A DNA stretch of 64,000 bases. Origin: Delphinapterus leucas. Taxonomy: Eukaryota > Chordata > Mammalia > Artiodactyla > Monodontidae. The stretch's first letter is position 1, and every line of letters starts with the position of its first letter. Shown here in pieces: positions 1-11,352 of the stretch. The notes beneath the pieces are model-generated. The model saw nothing but the letters and a program-made list of their open reading frames with translations. It was not told the DNA's origin and did no database searches. The DNA is taken from the NCBI RefSeq assembly GCF_002288925.2, contig NW_022097999.1, positions 17,199,178-17,263,177 of the forward strand, written 5' to 3'. Position numbers and translations under genes: made by a program.

Positions 1-830
1 AAAAAAAAAAAAAATGGTTTGTGACCTTCTTCACCAGTGCTCTCCACACCAGATCACAAGTGAACAGATCCAGAGATTATTTCCATGCAGATGTAAGATA
101 AGATACTAACGCTTTCTACTAATTCCAAGTGATGAGATGACAGTGCATGCATTTATTTGCTATTAAATTTGTCTAAAAATAAAGAATGGTAGCCGGACAC
201 AAACCCAAAGGTCAAATTTGGGAAAGAGATTACACCATTATTTAAAAATTATTTAAAATAACACAGAAACTCCCATCATATAATATACGTATGGCAGTGA
301 CCTTCACATTTTTTGACGAGTAAGCATTCTAGGAACTTACGTATTAGTTCATACACATATATTTGACATTGAAAGCTTCAAAAATACTCCTACTTCTCAC
401 CACGTTAATATTTTTAGCCTATTCCATTAGATCTCAAAATGTAGCCACTAAGTTGATTTCATGCTTCAGTAATGATCAGTTTGAAAATCACTGAGCTACT
501 GGACAAAAAGTTTAAAAATAAATGAAAAAGACCCTGGAGCTAGTGAAAGAAGTTGCCTTTTCATAACCATTCCCCTTTGGGTCACACTCACGGCCATTTG
601 GAGAAATTAGAAGACAAAGAAGAGCAGAGCATTCTAAATTGGAGCTAAATTGATTCTAAAAATTGGAGCTGTGAATGGAAGCAAACCCCTGGTCCCTTGG
701 AACTGTCAGTGTCTCCATCAGGACTTAAACAGTCATCAGCATGGGCTGGTTACTGTATGTTTGAAGGCCTGCACAACGTCTGCACAGCCACTGTGGAGTG
801 TTGTTGGCCCCTCTTTGCAGGACTGTGCCA
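1..830. other. Intronic sequence, nothing recognised
   Basis: The window opens on a 14-base A run, which may be the tail of an element that lies outside it. The rest is AT-rich unique-looking intron of FMN2. No exon, RNA gene or clear repeat was recognised. The short open frame at 650-844 runs into an L1 tail and has no coding features. Confidence 0.5.
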
Positions 831-1130
831 ATTTTTTTTTTTAATTTTTATTGGATTATAGTTGACTTACAATGTTGTGTTAGTTTCTGCTGTACAGCAA
901 AGTGAGTCAGTTATACACATATATGTATCCACTGTTTTCTAGATTCTTTTCCCATGTAGGTCATTATGGAGTATTGAGTAGAGTTCCCTGTGCTGTACAG
1001 TAGGTCCTTATTAGTTATCTATTTTATATATAATAGTGTGTATATGTCAACCCCAACCTCCCAATTTATCCCTCCCTCCCTTACCCCCTGGTAAACAAGT
1101 TTGTTTTCTACATCCGTGACTGTCTGAATT
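831..1130 (-). mobile_element. L1 LINE, 3' end fragment (antisense)
   Basis: A poly(T) stretch is followed by the reverse complement of an L1 3' untranslated region: the TTATTGGATTATAGTTGACT and AAAGTGAGTCAGTTATAC landmarks are the counterpart of the tail seen at 13500-13580 and 44500-44760. Only the last 300 bp remain, so this is a strongly 5'-truncated copy. No target-site duplication was found. Confidence 0.8.
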
Positions 1131-2143
1131 TAACAGGGATACTTGGAGCTGGCAGCAGAGATTTTTCCCCCTTTCCCCTTTTGTTCTTTAGAGTGTTTAC
1201 AGAAATCTACAGGTCAATCATTAGTTATATTAAGAAACAGATACATGTTCCATGACTTCACTTTGAAAAGTCTCCAATGTTAATATATTTTCTTACAAAG
1301 CCTGCTCTGGGCTGCTTAGCATGAAAATGGTTGGCTTCCGTAAGTAATTCTAGAACCACAGAAAGTTTCTTTAAGGGAAAATAACAAAGCACCACAATGA
1401 TTACCATTTTCAGCAAGGACATTTTCCCAACTGCCTGTGTGTCTTTTTTTTCTTTTGTAAAATATAGAGATTAAGACTGAAAAAGAAAGAAAATTTCTGG
1501 ACTATTTTAGAACCATCAAGTAAATGACATATGAAATTTAAAACACCCTAAAATTAGATTCCAGAGATCTGTGTTCTACTTGTGATTCTGCCACTGAAAT
1601 TAGCTTTGTAATCTTAGATAAATAGATTAATCTGTTAACATACATAAAATATTTAGCATAGTGCCCCCAAAAGTTAGTAGGGACTAAATAAATGTTCTTT
1701 GAAAACGCTGGATCTCAAGCTCTTGAAATTCCTAAAGTGATGTTCAGGTTTTCAAGTAAAAATGGAACATGACATATGAATAAAGTTATTTCCTATAAAC
1801 CATGCAAACTTCCAATTGCTAATTATTTCATTCTCTGACCTATTTTTTCAGAGACATAAAAATTATTTTCAGTTAATTTCTAATGGCACAGAGGGCTTTG
1901 TGACTAGTTTTGAAAGCCAGTGTTACTTTTAGCAGCATTTTCCTACATATTTATAATATTCTATTGATAAAGTTTATTATACCAAAGTATGCAAATTACT
2001 ACTTCAAGTAAGATTGATTTTCCCTTTCTTTATAGCACACAGATTTCTTTTTTGACATTTCAAATGGGGATGGCAGCCTTCTAGTTTGTTCATGACAATT
2101 GCTAACTGTAGGATACCTAAAAAGCATTTAAAATAGGCCAACA
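1131..2143. other. Intronic sequence with a probable MIR relic at about 1565-1705
   Basis: The stretch at 1565-1705 follows the MIR layout: a CTGTGTTC..TGTGATTCTGCCACT head, a core, and a tail ending AATAAATGTTC. It is heavily diverged. The remainder of this interval is AT-rich intron in which I see no gene, RNA or further repeat. Confidence 0.45.
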
Positions 2144-2155
2144 GGGGAGGACCTT

Positions 2156-2166
2156 CAAGATGGCGG
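2156..2166 (+). promoter_or_regulatory. YY1-like site in L1 5' UTR
   Basis: CAAGATGGCGG lies 13 bases into the element. In human L1 the same motif near the 5' end binds YY1 and sets the transcription start. Function here is inferred from that parallel; the element itself is inactive. Confidence 0.55.
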
Positions 2167-4219
2167 AAGAGTAAGACGTGGAAATCTCCTTCCTCCCCAC
2201 AAATACATCACAAATACATCTACATGTGGAACAACTCCTACAGAACACCTACTGAACGCAGGCAGAAGACCTCAGACGTCCCAAAAGCCAAGAAACTCCC
2301 CACGTACCTGGGTAGGGCAAAAGAAAAAAGAAAAAACAGAAACAAAAGAATAGGGAAGGGACCTGCACCAGTGGGAGGGAGCCGTGAAGGAGGAAAGGTT
2401 TCCACACACTAGGAAGCCCCTTCGCGGGCGGAGACTGTGGGAGGCAGAGGGAGAAAGCTTCGGAGCCACGGAGAAGAGGTCAGCAACGGGGTGCGGAGGG
2501 CAGAGCGGAGATTCCCACACAGAGGATCGGTGCCGACCGGCACTCACCAGCCCGAGAGGCTTCTCTGCTCACCCGCCGGGGCGGGCGGGGCCGGGAGCTG
2601 AGGTTCGGGCTTCTGTCAGATCCCAGGGAGAGGACTGGGGTTGCCGGCGTGAACACAGCCTGAGGGGGGCTAGTGCGCGACAGCCAGCTGGGAGGGAGTC
2701 TGGGAAAAGGTCTGGAGCTGCCGAAGAGGCAAGAGACTTTTTCTTCCCCCTTTGATTCCTGGCGCGCGAGAAGAGGGGATTAAGAGCGCCGCTTAAAGGA
2801 GCTCCAGAGACGGGCGCGAGCCGCAGCTAACAGCGCGGACCCGAGACAGGCATGAGACGCTAAGGCTGCTACTGCCGCCACCAAGAGGCCTGTGTGGAAG
2901 TACAGGTCACTAGCCACACCTCACCTCCCGGGAGCCTGTGCAGCCCGCCACTGCCAGGGTCCCGTGATCCAGGGACAACATCCCCGGGAGAACGCACGGC
3001 GTGGCTCAGGATGGTGCAACGTCATGCCAGCCTCTGCCTCCACAGGCTCGCCCACATCTGTACCCCTCCCTACCCCTGGACTGAGTGAGCCAGAGCCCCC
3101 GAAGCAGCTGCTCCTTTAACCTCGTCCTGTCTGTGCGAAGAACAGACGCCCTCAGGCGACCTACACGCAGAGGTGGGGCCAAATCCAAAGCTGAACCCTG
3201 GGAGCTGTGCGAACAAAGAAGAGAAAGGGAAATTTCTCCCAGCAGCCTCAGGAGCAGTGGATTAAATCTCCTCCATCAGCTTGATGTACCCTGCATCTGT
3301 AGAATACCTGAATAGACAATGAATTATCCCATATTGAGGAGGTGGACTTTGGGAGCAAGGAAATATTTTTTTTCCCTTTTAATTTTTTTCTGAGTGTGTA
3401 TGTGTATGCTTCTGTGTGTGATTTTGTCTGTATAGCTTTGCTCTTACCATTTATCCTAGGTTCCTCTCTGTCCTTTTTTTTTTTTTTTTTATGCTTTTTA
3501 GCACTTGTTATCATTGGTGGATTTCTTTTTTGGTTTGGTTGCTCTCTTCGCTCTTTCCGTTTTTTTTATTACTTTAAAATTTTTTTAATAATTATTTTTA
3601 CTTTCATAACTTTATCTTCTCCCTCTCTCTCTCTCTTACTTTCTTTCTTTCTTTCTTTCTTTCTTTTCTTTCCTTCTTCTACCTTTTATTCAGAGCCGTG
3701 TGGATGAAAGGCTCTTGGTGTTCCAGCCAGGCATCCGGGCTCTGCCTCAGAGGTGGGAGAGCCAAGTTCAGGACACTGGTCGACAAGAGACCTCCCAGCT
3801 CCACGTAATACCAAATGGGGTAAAACTCCCAGGGATCTCCATCTCAACGCCAAGACCCAGCTCCATTCAACGACCAGCAAGCTCCAATGCTGGACACCCT
3901 ATGCCAAACAACTAGCAAGACAGTAACACAAACCCACTCATTAGCAGAGAGGCTGCCTAAAATCATAATAAGGCCACAGACACCCCAAAACACACCACAA
4001 GACATGGACCTGCTGAGCAGAAAGACAAGATCTAGCCTCATCCACCAGAACACAGGCACTAGTCCCCTCCACCAAGAAGCCTACACAACCCACTGAACCA
4101 ACCTTAGCCACTGGGGGCAGACCCGAAAACAATGGGAACTACAAACCTGCAGACTGTGATAAGGAGACCCCAAACACAGTAAGTTAGGCAAAACAAGAAG
4201 ACAGAGAAACACACAGCAG

Positions 4220-5140
4220 ATGAAGGAGCAAGGTAAAAACCCACCAGACCTAACAAAAGAAAAGGAAATAGGCAGTGTACCTGAAAAAGAATTCAGAATA
4301 ATGATAGTAAAGGTGATCCAAAATCTTCAAAATAGAATGGAGAAATTACAAGAAATATTTAACAAGGACCTACAAAAACTAAAGAGCAAACAAAGTGATG
4401 AACAATACAATAAATAAAATTAAAAATTCTCTGGAAGGGATCAATAGCAGAATAACTGAGGCAGAAGAACGGATAACTGACCTGGAAGATAAAATAGTGG
4501 AAATGACTACTGCAGAGCAGAATAAAGGGGAAAAAATGAAAAGCAATGAGGACAGTCGCAGAGACCTCTGAGAAAACACTGAATGCTCCAACATTCAAAT
4601 TATAGGGGTCCCAGAAGAAGAAGAGAAAATGAAAGGGACTGAGAAAATATTTGAAGAGATTATAGTGGAAAACTTCCCTAATATGGGAAAGTACATAGTT
4701 AATCAGTCCAGGAATCAGAGAGAGTTCCAAACAGGATAAATCCAAGGAGAAATACTCCAAGACACATATTAATCACACTATCAAAAATTAAATACAAAGA
4801 AAACATAGCAACAACAAGCAGCAAGGGAGAAACAACAAATAACACACAAGAGAATCCCCATAAGATTAACAGCTGATCTTTCAGCAGAAACTCTACAAGC
4901 CAGAAGGGAGTGGCAGGACATATTTAAAGTGATGAAGGAGAAAACCCTTCAACCAAGATTACTCTACCCAGCAAGGATCTCATTCAGATTCGATGGAGAA
5001 ATTTAAACCTTTACAGACAAGCAAAAGCTGAGAGAGTTCAGCACCACCAAACCAGCTTTACAACAAATGCTAAAGGAACTTCTCTAGGCAAGAAACACAA
5101 GAGAAGAAAAAGACCTACAATAACAACCCCAAAACAATTA
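4220..5140 (+). pseudogene. L1 ORF1 remnant (RNA-binding chaperone)
   Basis: The reading frame opens at ATG 4220 with MKEQGKNPPDLTKEKEIGSV followed by a coiled-coil-like region, but stops at about 4417. The RNA-binding part then continues in other frames, with the recognisable PEEEEKMKGTEKIFEEI segment around 4605-4670. In an intact L1, ORF1 protein forms trimers that coat the L1 RNA. Several stops and indels make this copy non-functional. Confidence 0.8.
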
Positions 5141-7735
5141 AGAAAATGGGAATAGGAACACACATATCGATAATTACCTTAAATGTAAATAGATTAAATG
5201 CTCCCACCAAAAGACAGACTGGCTGAATAAAGACAAAAACAAGACCTACATATATGCTGTCTACAAGAGACCTACTTCAGACCTAGGGACACGTACACAC
5301 TGAAAGTGAGGGGATGGAAAAAGATATTGCATACAAATGGAAATAAAAAGAAAGCTGGATTACCAATTCTCATATCAGACCAAATAGACTTTTAAAAAAA
5401 GACTATTACAAGAGACAAAAAGGACACTACATAATGATCAAGGCATCAATCCAAGAAGAAGATATAACAGTTGTGAATATTTATGCACCCAACATACGAT
5501 CACCTCAATACATGAGGCAAATGCTAACAGCCATAAAAGGGGAAATCAACAGTAACACAATCAGAGTAGGGGACTATAACACCGCACTTTCACCAACTGA
5601 CAGGTCATCCAAAATGAAAATAAATAAGGACACATAAGCTTTAAATGATACATTAAACACGATGGACTTAATTGATATTTATAGGATATTACATCCAAAA
5701 TCAACAGAATACACTTTCTTCTCAAGTGCTCATGAACATTCTACAGGACAGATCATATCTTGGGGCACAAATCAAGCCTTGGCAAATTTAAGAATATTGA
5801 AATCGTATCAAGTATCTTTTCTGACCACAATGCTACGAGACTAGGTATCAATTACAGGAAAAAATCTATAAAAAATACAAACACATGGAGGCTAAACAAT
5901 ACACTACTTAATAACCAAGAGATCACTGAAAAAATCAAAGAAAAAATAAAAAAATACCTAGAAACAAATGCCAATGAAAACATGATGACCCAAAACCTAT
6001 GGGATGCAGCAAAAGCACTTCTAACAGGGAAGTTTATAGCAATAGAATCGTACTTTAAGAAACAGGAAACATCTCAAATAAACAACCTAACCTTACACCT
6101 AAAGCAATTGGAGAAAGAACAACAACAACAACAAAAAAAAAAAACAGCAGAAGGAAAGAAATCAAAAAGATCAGATCAGAAATAAATGAAAAAGAAATGA
6201 AGGAAATGATAGCAAAGATCAATAAAACTAAAAGTGGGTTCTTTGAGAAGATAAACAAAATTGATAAAACATTAGCCAGACACAACAAGAAAAAAAAGAA
6301 AAAAAAAAAAAAAAGGAAAAAAAGGGAGAAGACTCAAATCAATAGAATTAGTAATGAAAAAGAAGTGACAACTGACACTACTGAAATACAAAAGATCATG
6401 AGACATTACTACAAGCAACTCTATGCTAATAAAATGGACCACCTGGAAGAAATGGACAAATTCTTAGAAATGAACAACCTGCCAAGACTGAATCAGGAAG
6501 AAATAGAAAATATGAACAGACCAATCACAAGCACTGAAATTGAAACTGTGATTAAAAAGCTTCCAACAAACAAAAGCCCAGGAACAGATGGCTTCACAGG
6601 CGAATTCTATCAAACGTTTAGAGAAGAGCTAACACCGATTCTTCTCAAACTCTTCCAAAATATAGCAGAGGGAGGAACACTCCCAAACTCATTCTATGAG
6701 GCCACCATCACCTTGATACCAAAACCAGACAAGGATGTCACAAAGAAAGAAAACTACAGGCCAATATCACTGATGAACATAGATGAAAAAATCTTCAACA
6801 AAGTACTAGCAAACAGAATCCAACAGCACATTAAAAGGATCATACACCATGATCAAGTAGGGTTTATTCCTGGAATGCAAGGATTCTTCAATATATACAA
6901 ATCAATCAACGTGATACACCATATTAAAAAACTGAAGGAGAAAAACCATATGATCGTCTCAATAGATGCAGAGAAAGCTTTCGACAAAATTCAACACCAT
7001 TTATGATAAAAAAAAACCCTGCAGAAAGTAGGCATAGAGGGAACTTTCCTCAACATAATAAAGGCCATATATGACAAACACACAGCCAACATCACCCTCA
7101 CTGGTGAAAAAGTGAAAGCATTTCCACTAAGATCGGGAACAAGACAAGGTTGCTCACTCTCACCACTCTTATTCAACATAGTTTTGGAAGTTTTAGCCAA
7201 AGTAATCAGAGAAGAAAAGGAAGTAAAAGGAATCCAAATCAGATAAGAAGAAGCAAAGCTGTCACTGTTTGCAGATGACATGACACTATACATAGAGAAT
7301 CCTAAAGATGCTACTAGAAAACTACAAGAGCTAATCAATGAATTTGGTAAAGTAGCAGGATAAAAAAATTAATGCACAGAAGTCTCTGGCATTCCTATAC
7401 ACTAATGATGAAAATTCTAAAAGTGAAATCAAGAAAATACTCCCATTTACCATTGCAACAAAAAGAATAAAATATCTAGGAATAAACCTACCTAAGGAGA
7501 CAAAAGACCTGTATGCAGAAAATTATAAGACACTGATGAAAGAAATTAAAGATGATACAAATAGATGGAGAGATATACCATGTTCTTGGATTGGAAGCAT
7601 CAACATTGTGAAAATGACTCTACTACCCAAAGCAATCTACAGATTCAATGCAATCCCTATCAAACTACCACTCGCATTTTTCACAGAACTAGAACAAAAA
7701 AATCTCACAATTTGTATGGAAACACAAAAGATCCT

Positions 7736-7741
7736 GAATAG
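7736..7741 (+). repeat. Target-site duplication, left copy (ERV)
   Basis: GAATAG directly before the LTR; the right copy at 11972-11977 is GAATAC. The empty site in the related L1 copy reads CCCGAATAGTCAAAG (near 51630). A 6-bp duplication is typical of class II (beta-type) retroviral integrases. Confidence 0.85.
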
Positions 7742-8360
7742 TGTTGTAGTTTATCTTATGACAGGGCCGAAAGTAAGCTCATCACATGAGATGAATTGTG
7801 CCGAAGCACAGCAGTAGAGGGCTGCCGCTCGCTCAGGCAAAACAGTGCTGTCTGTCCTGCTGTGGTAGCTTTTATTAAAGCATTATCTATGTTTACATTT
7901 TAAGACTTATTTTTTTAACATTCCAGAAATGCCAAAGCAGCAACATATGCTTCTATTTGTTATACAGGCAATAATGGGCTTTCTTGAAAACATGCCGTGC
8001 TTTGTCCTTGAGCGCAAAAGCAGCATAAAGTTCTCACCATTATTTTGATTATACTGAAGTAGCACAAGGACATTTCCTTGCGTTCCCACCATTTTGATTA
8101 TACTGAGGACATCTCATGGATCAGTGCCCAAAGCATTCAATGCTTATTCGCAGGCCCCCGGTTTGCCGGGGGGTGGGGGGCTCAAAGCATTCGGGACTGT
8201 TCACAGTTCTGGCTTATTCACATGCTCCCTGTTTGCCGGGGGGGCTCAAAGCAATCAGGACTGTTTGCAGTTCTGGCTTATTCGCCAGCCCCCAGTTTGT
8301 TGGGTGGGGGGGAGCTCATGGGTCACGTCTCCTTTCCATGTCCTCAGTTATTCCACTACA
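7742..8360 (-). repeat. ERV 3' LTR
   Basis: 619 bp, the same length as its partner. It directly abuts the polypurine tract at 8361-8372, which identifies it as the 3' LTR. The U3 tandem units start at 8143, 8213 and 8277. Several sites that are CpG in the partner are TpG or CpA here, indicating deamination decay since integration. Confidence 0.92.
7871..7876 (-). terminator. Poly(A) signal AATAAA in ERV 3' LTR
   Basis: Identical counterpart of the signal in the other LTR, again sense to FMN2. For the provirus this would have been the functional transcript end. Confidence 0.65.
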
Positions 8361-8372
8361 TTTCCCCCTTTT
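8361..8372 (-). other. ERV polypurine tract
   Basis: Minus-strand AAAAGGGGGAAA immediately before the 3' LTR: the RNase H-resistant primer for plus-strand DNA synthesis. It fixes the 3' LTR border at 8360 and confirms the orientation of the provirus. Confidence 0.88.
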
Positions 8373-10187
8373 AGTTTTGTAGCTTGTGCAGCATCAAGGA
8401 GGACATGGCAGCTTGTTGCGATGTTGCATGGCAGGTAGCTTTTACTCGTCGTCGGACTACAATTAAACATATGATTATTATTATAATGAGCATTAGCAAT
8501 CCTGTAGTAGAACCAAATAAAGCATGTAATTTAGATATGGGATTTAGATTATTAAATCCTTGAATAATTTCAGTCTATACTTTTTGTGAATTAAGTTGTA
8601 ATCTCTTCTGAAAAGTTTGTTGAATTTTCCCTTGTAAATTTACAATTTTTTTTGTCAAAGTTTTGTGATGTAATAAATGTTTTTTTTATTTTTGTCCAGG
8701 GGAATGCAGACTGATTATATGGAACCGAAGTGACACAAAAGGCACTTTGATTCCAGTCACAACGTAGCTTCATTTGTCTTTGTAAATTTACAAGTTGGTC
8801 CCCCAACATAACCACAGCTTGTTGTAAGTCTGCTATTTCCGAATGTATTTCCGAATCAATTTGTCGTTGAGAGGTCCAAAGCATTTCAGAATTTTTATGT
8901 CAATCAGTTATATAATCAATGGTCTGAATAGATTGTTTTAAAGCAACTCCAGCTACTGTAGCAGTAGCTGTTATGGCTATAATACCCATGACAGCTGTAA
9001 TCAACATTCCTACAAATCTTTTACTTCTTTTTAATGCATCAGTTAAATATTGCAAAACAGCCATAGGAAGAGGTTCTTGCCATTCCCTTCCAAGATTGAC
9101 AGGAAGCCAAAGACCTGTCCGAGCTCGTAAGAGATACAAACTTTCAGTAGATATGTTAAAAGATATACTAGAGTTAATGCAGGTATACAGAGATCAATTT
9201 TTACACATTATAATACCTTGAGTCTCATTCCATACAGCTGGTTCCTTTAACAATATATAAGGTAATTTCACATAACTACGAGTATACCGAGTAACATTTT
9301 TATAAAAAGTCAAACTATGATTTCCAGATTTGTTAACCATATGTCCTACCCAGGCATTAATCTTTTTCAAAGCTGCCATAAGCTTCCACAAGTCCTTTTG
9401 GATAGGATATCCATTTAAATGAGGACCTGGAGGAGAAAACCCTCCAGCATGTTATACTGTGGTATCGTTAATAGTATTGCTATAAATAGTGTTATCCTAT
9501 GTCAGTATAAATTCTCTAGACCCCTTTTTCCTCGGGCGGAGCCAAAAGGGCTCCAATCAATGACGCTTCCCCAAGAAGTATTAACAAGAACCCGAGCCAT
9601 TTTTCCTCGGCATCGAGTCTAATGGACCCAATCCGATCATCGATCCACAAGAGGCACCTGGCATGGAGGCAAGTAAGGTGTGGAAACATTCTCATTAAGA
9701 GTGGAATTAGAACTTTTAAAACTACAAGCACTCAAAAGATATAACCCATGATATCTGCTTTCATTTTTGACAGAATTTAACCATGCCTGATAATTTATTT
9801 TAAGGCAATGATCTCCCTTTCCCATGCAAATAGGAGGCCCATTAACACCCACCGTGTAATTTTCTATTATCTTTACTTCTTCCGGCTTCAAAGGGCCTCT
9901 ATCATCAAAAGGACCAGGCAACCATCTAGACTCATTTACATATACAAGAATTGGGGCATCCCACCAGGTAACCCCCATATTAAGAGGAGGGTTAGGAATA
10001 TAAGTCCAATAAGTATGGTTAGTACAATTTATCTCATTGGCTGATATGTTTATTACCTGTGTAGACAACATTGCCAACATAGTCACAAAAAGATTGGTGC
10101 TAGTGAGGGGTTTACCCTGAGAAATGACAAGATTTTTAGCAGTGCCTGCAAATTTTTTCATTTGCCCCCAGGTCAATGAAGACGTCT
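8371..10187 (-). pseudogene. ERV env remnant (betaretrovirus-like SU and TM)
   Basis: The envelope gene of the provirus follows gag directly. The SU N-terminal part is open from 10176 to 9637, with several N-x-S/T glycosylation sequons and a tryptophan-rich segment typical of ERV-K type Env; it ends in a stop. More SU is legible at 9391-9194 in another frame. The SU/TM border has a KRSKRF furin-type motif at about 9017-9034, followed by a hydrophobic fusion-peptide-like stretch. TM is then broken by an in-frame TGA at 8899-8897 and by a frameshift between 8591 and 8560. The membrane anchor lies near 8450-8520 and the final stop TAA at 8373-8371 overlaps the polypurine tract. No functional protein is possible. 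Confidence 0.87.
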
Positions 10188-10199
10188 TCTTTTTTTTTT

Positions 10200-11239
10200 A
10201 CCAAGTCTTAAACTGCATATATTGTCCAGGTTCAAGAACAGTCTCGGCAAGCGCCTCCCAATCCTGAGGGATTAATATGTTTTCGGAAGCATACTTAGAC
10301 AAAAGACCTTGAACATAATTAGAATGCATCCCATATGCATTAATGGTTTCTTTTAGCATTTAAAAAATTTTTATATCATGATGGTTATACTCAACGTTCA
10401 TATATCCATTTGGAAATTGATTATTAGCAGGCATAGCTTGTCTAACTATAGGAAAAGCAAAAAATGGTTCAGAATATTGCTTTTCTTCCTTGTTTATCTC
10501 TTCTTCCAACAACAGTCTATTAGATTTAGGTTTCAGAGGAAAGCGAAACTGATGAGAGGCTCCAACAGGATAAGCTGCTACTTCTAAAGGAGGAGCCAAA
10601 GGAATATTAGGATATGGCTCCTGATATGAGGGGGTGGTAGCATTGTTTTTATTTTCTTCCAATTTAACCATCAAATTTTTTAACTTTGAAAGTATATCAG
10701 AAATCTCTCTCATTCTGTTGAGAAAGTGGCATCTCATTTTGTTTGCTAGTCTGCTCCCGATCTTTATCATCATCAGAAAATGCCCCTTCATCACTGGAAC
10801 CTGAAAAATCCTCTCCTGTCTCAGACACAAGGGGAGAAGGAGGTGGAGGAAGGTCCTCTATAGGAGACTCACGAAACAGAGTACGAAAAGCAGTAGAATG
10901 ATCGGGAGCAGAATTCGGACGCTGAGGGCGTGCCCCATTTTCACTTTTTGTTTCAGATTGTAATGGTTCCAGGGCAAGGGAAATTAATTTACAAAGAGAC
11001 CAAACATGGACAGATATAGGGTCTCCATGCTGATGAGCTCTTCTTAAGGCTCGCATAACCTGTTTCCAAACTTTTAAATTCAACTGGTTATGACCAGTAG
11101 ATTGAAACCAGTAACAATGTTTACGTACCAGTGCAAACAATTCATCAAAAGATTCTGGTTTCACTTTCATTCCTGAACTCCGAAATAACTGTTTCAGGAG
11201 TCTAATGTATTGAAATTCTACTGAATGGGAATTCCCCAT
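10200..11239 (-). pseudogene. ERV gag remnant: matrix, linker region and N-terminal capsid only
   Basis: Gag forms the retroviral particle shell. The most likely start is the ATG at 11239-11237, giving MGNSHS, a myristoylation-type N-terminus; an upstream ATG at 11314 is in frame but unlikely. About 180 residues of matrix and an acidic, proline-rich linker are open until a stop at 10697. A frameshift near 10710 moves the reading to the frame open until 10360 (proline-rich region, then the beginning of capsid). A second single-base slip in a T run near 10360 interrupts capsid, which is recognisable to about 10200 and then ends abruptly at an A-rich junction. The rest of capsid and nucleocapsid are absent. 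Confidence 0.87.
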
Positions 11240-11320
11240 TACAGTTACTCTATTGCTCCCGAAGGTTTTGCTTACCCTTGAGCGGACCAATTTCCCCTTC
11301 GGTCCCGCGATCACGCGATT

Positions 11321-11328
11321 ACTTACCT
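11321..11328 (-). promoter_or_regulatory. Putative ERV major splice donor
   Basis: Minus-strand AGGTAAGT (GT at 11326-11325), a perfect consensus donor five bases downstream of the primer binding site and upstream of gag. It is a likely donor for the env mRNA. Being sense to FMN2 it could also seed a cryptic exon. Confidence 0.6.
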
Positions 11329-11332
11329 TCAG

Positions 11333-11350
11333 GTCCCTGTTCGGGCACCA
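11333..11350 (-). other. ERV primer binding site, tRNA-Lys type
   Basis: Minus strand TGGTGCCCGAACAGGGAC, two bases after the LTR. It matches the 3' end complement of tRNA-Lys(UUU) at 17 of 18 positions (T instead of C at position 4), the primer used by MMTV-like betaretroviruses and lentiviruses. The single change is compatible with CpG decay. Confidence 0.88.
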
Positions 11351-11352
11351 AA

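Noticed and set aside
2384..3119. Several frames in a CpG-rich block, possible host CpG island
   Set aside because: The block is the L1 5' UTR, confirmed by its position after the GATGGCGG leader.
3342..3707. 121-codon frame rich in Phe and Leu
   Set aside because: It is a T/C-rich tract of the L1 5' UTR, not a coding sequence.
6197..7006. 269-codon reverse transcriptase as an active gene
   Set aside because: It is part of a degenerate L1 ORF2 with frame breaks on both sides.
8371..10187. A domesticated (syncytin-like) env
   Set aside because: The frame is broken by stops near 9637 and 8899-8897 and by frameshifts, so no full protein is possible.
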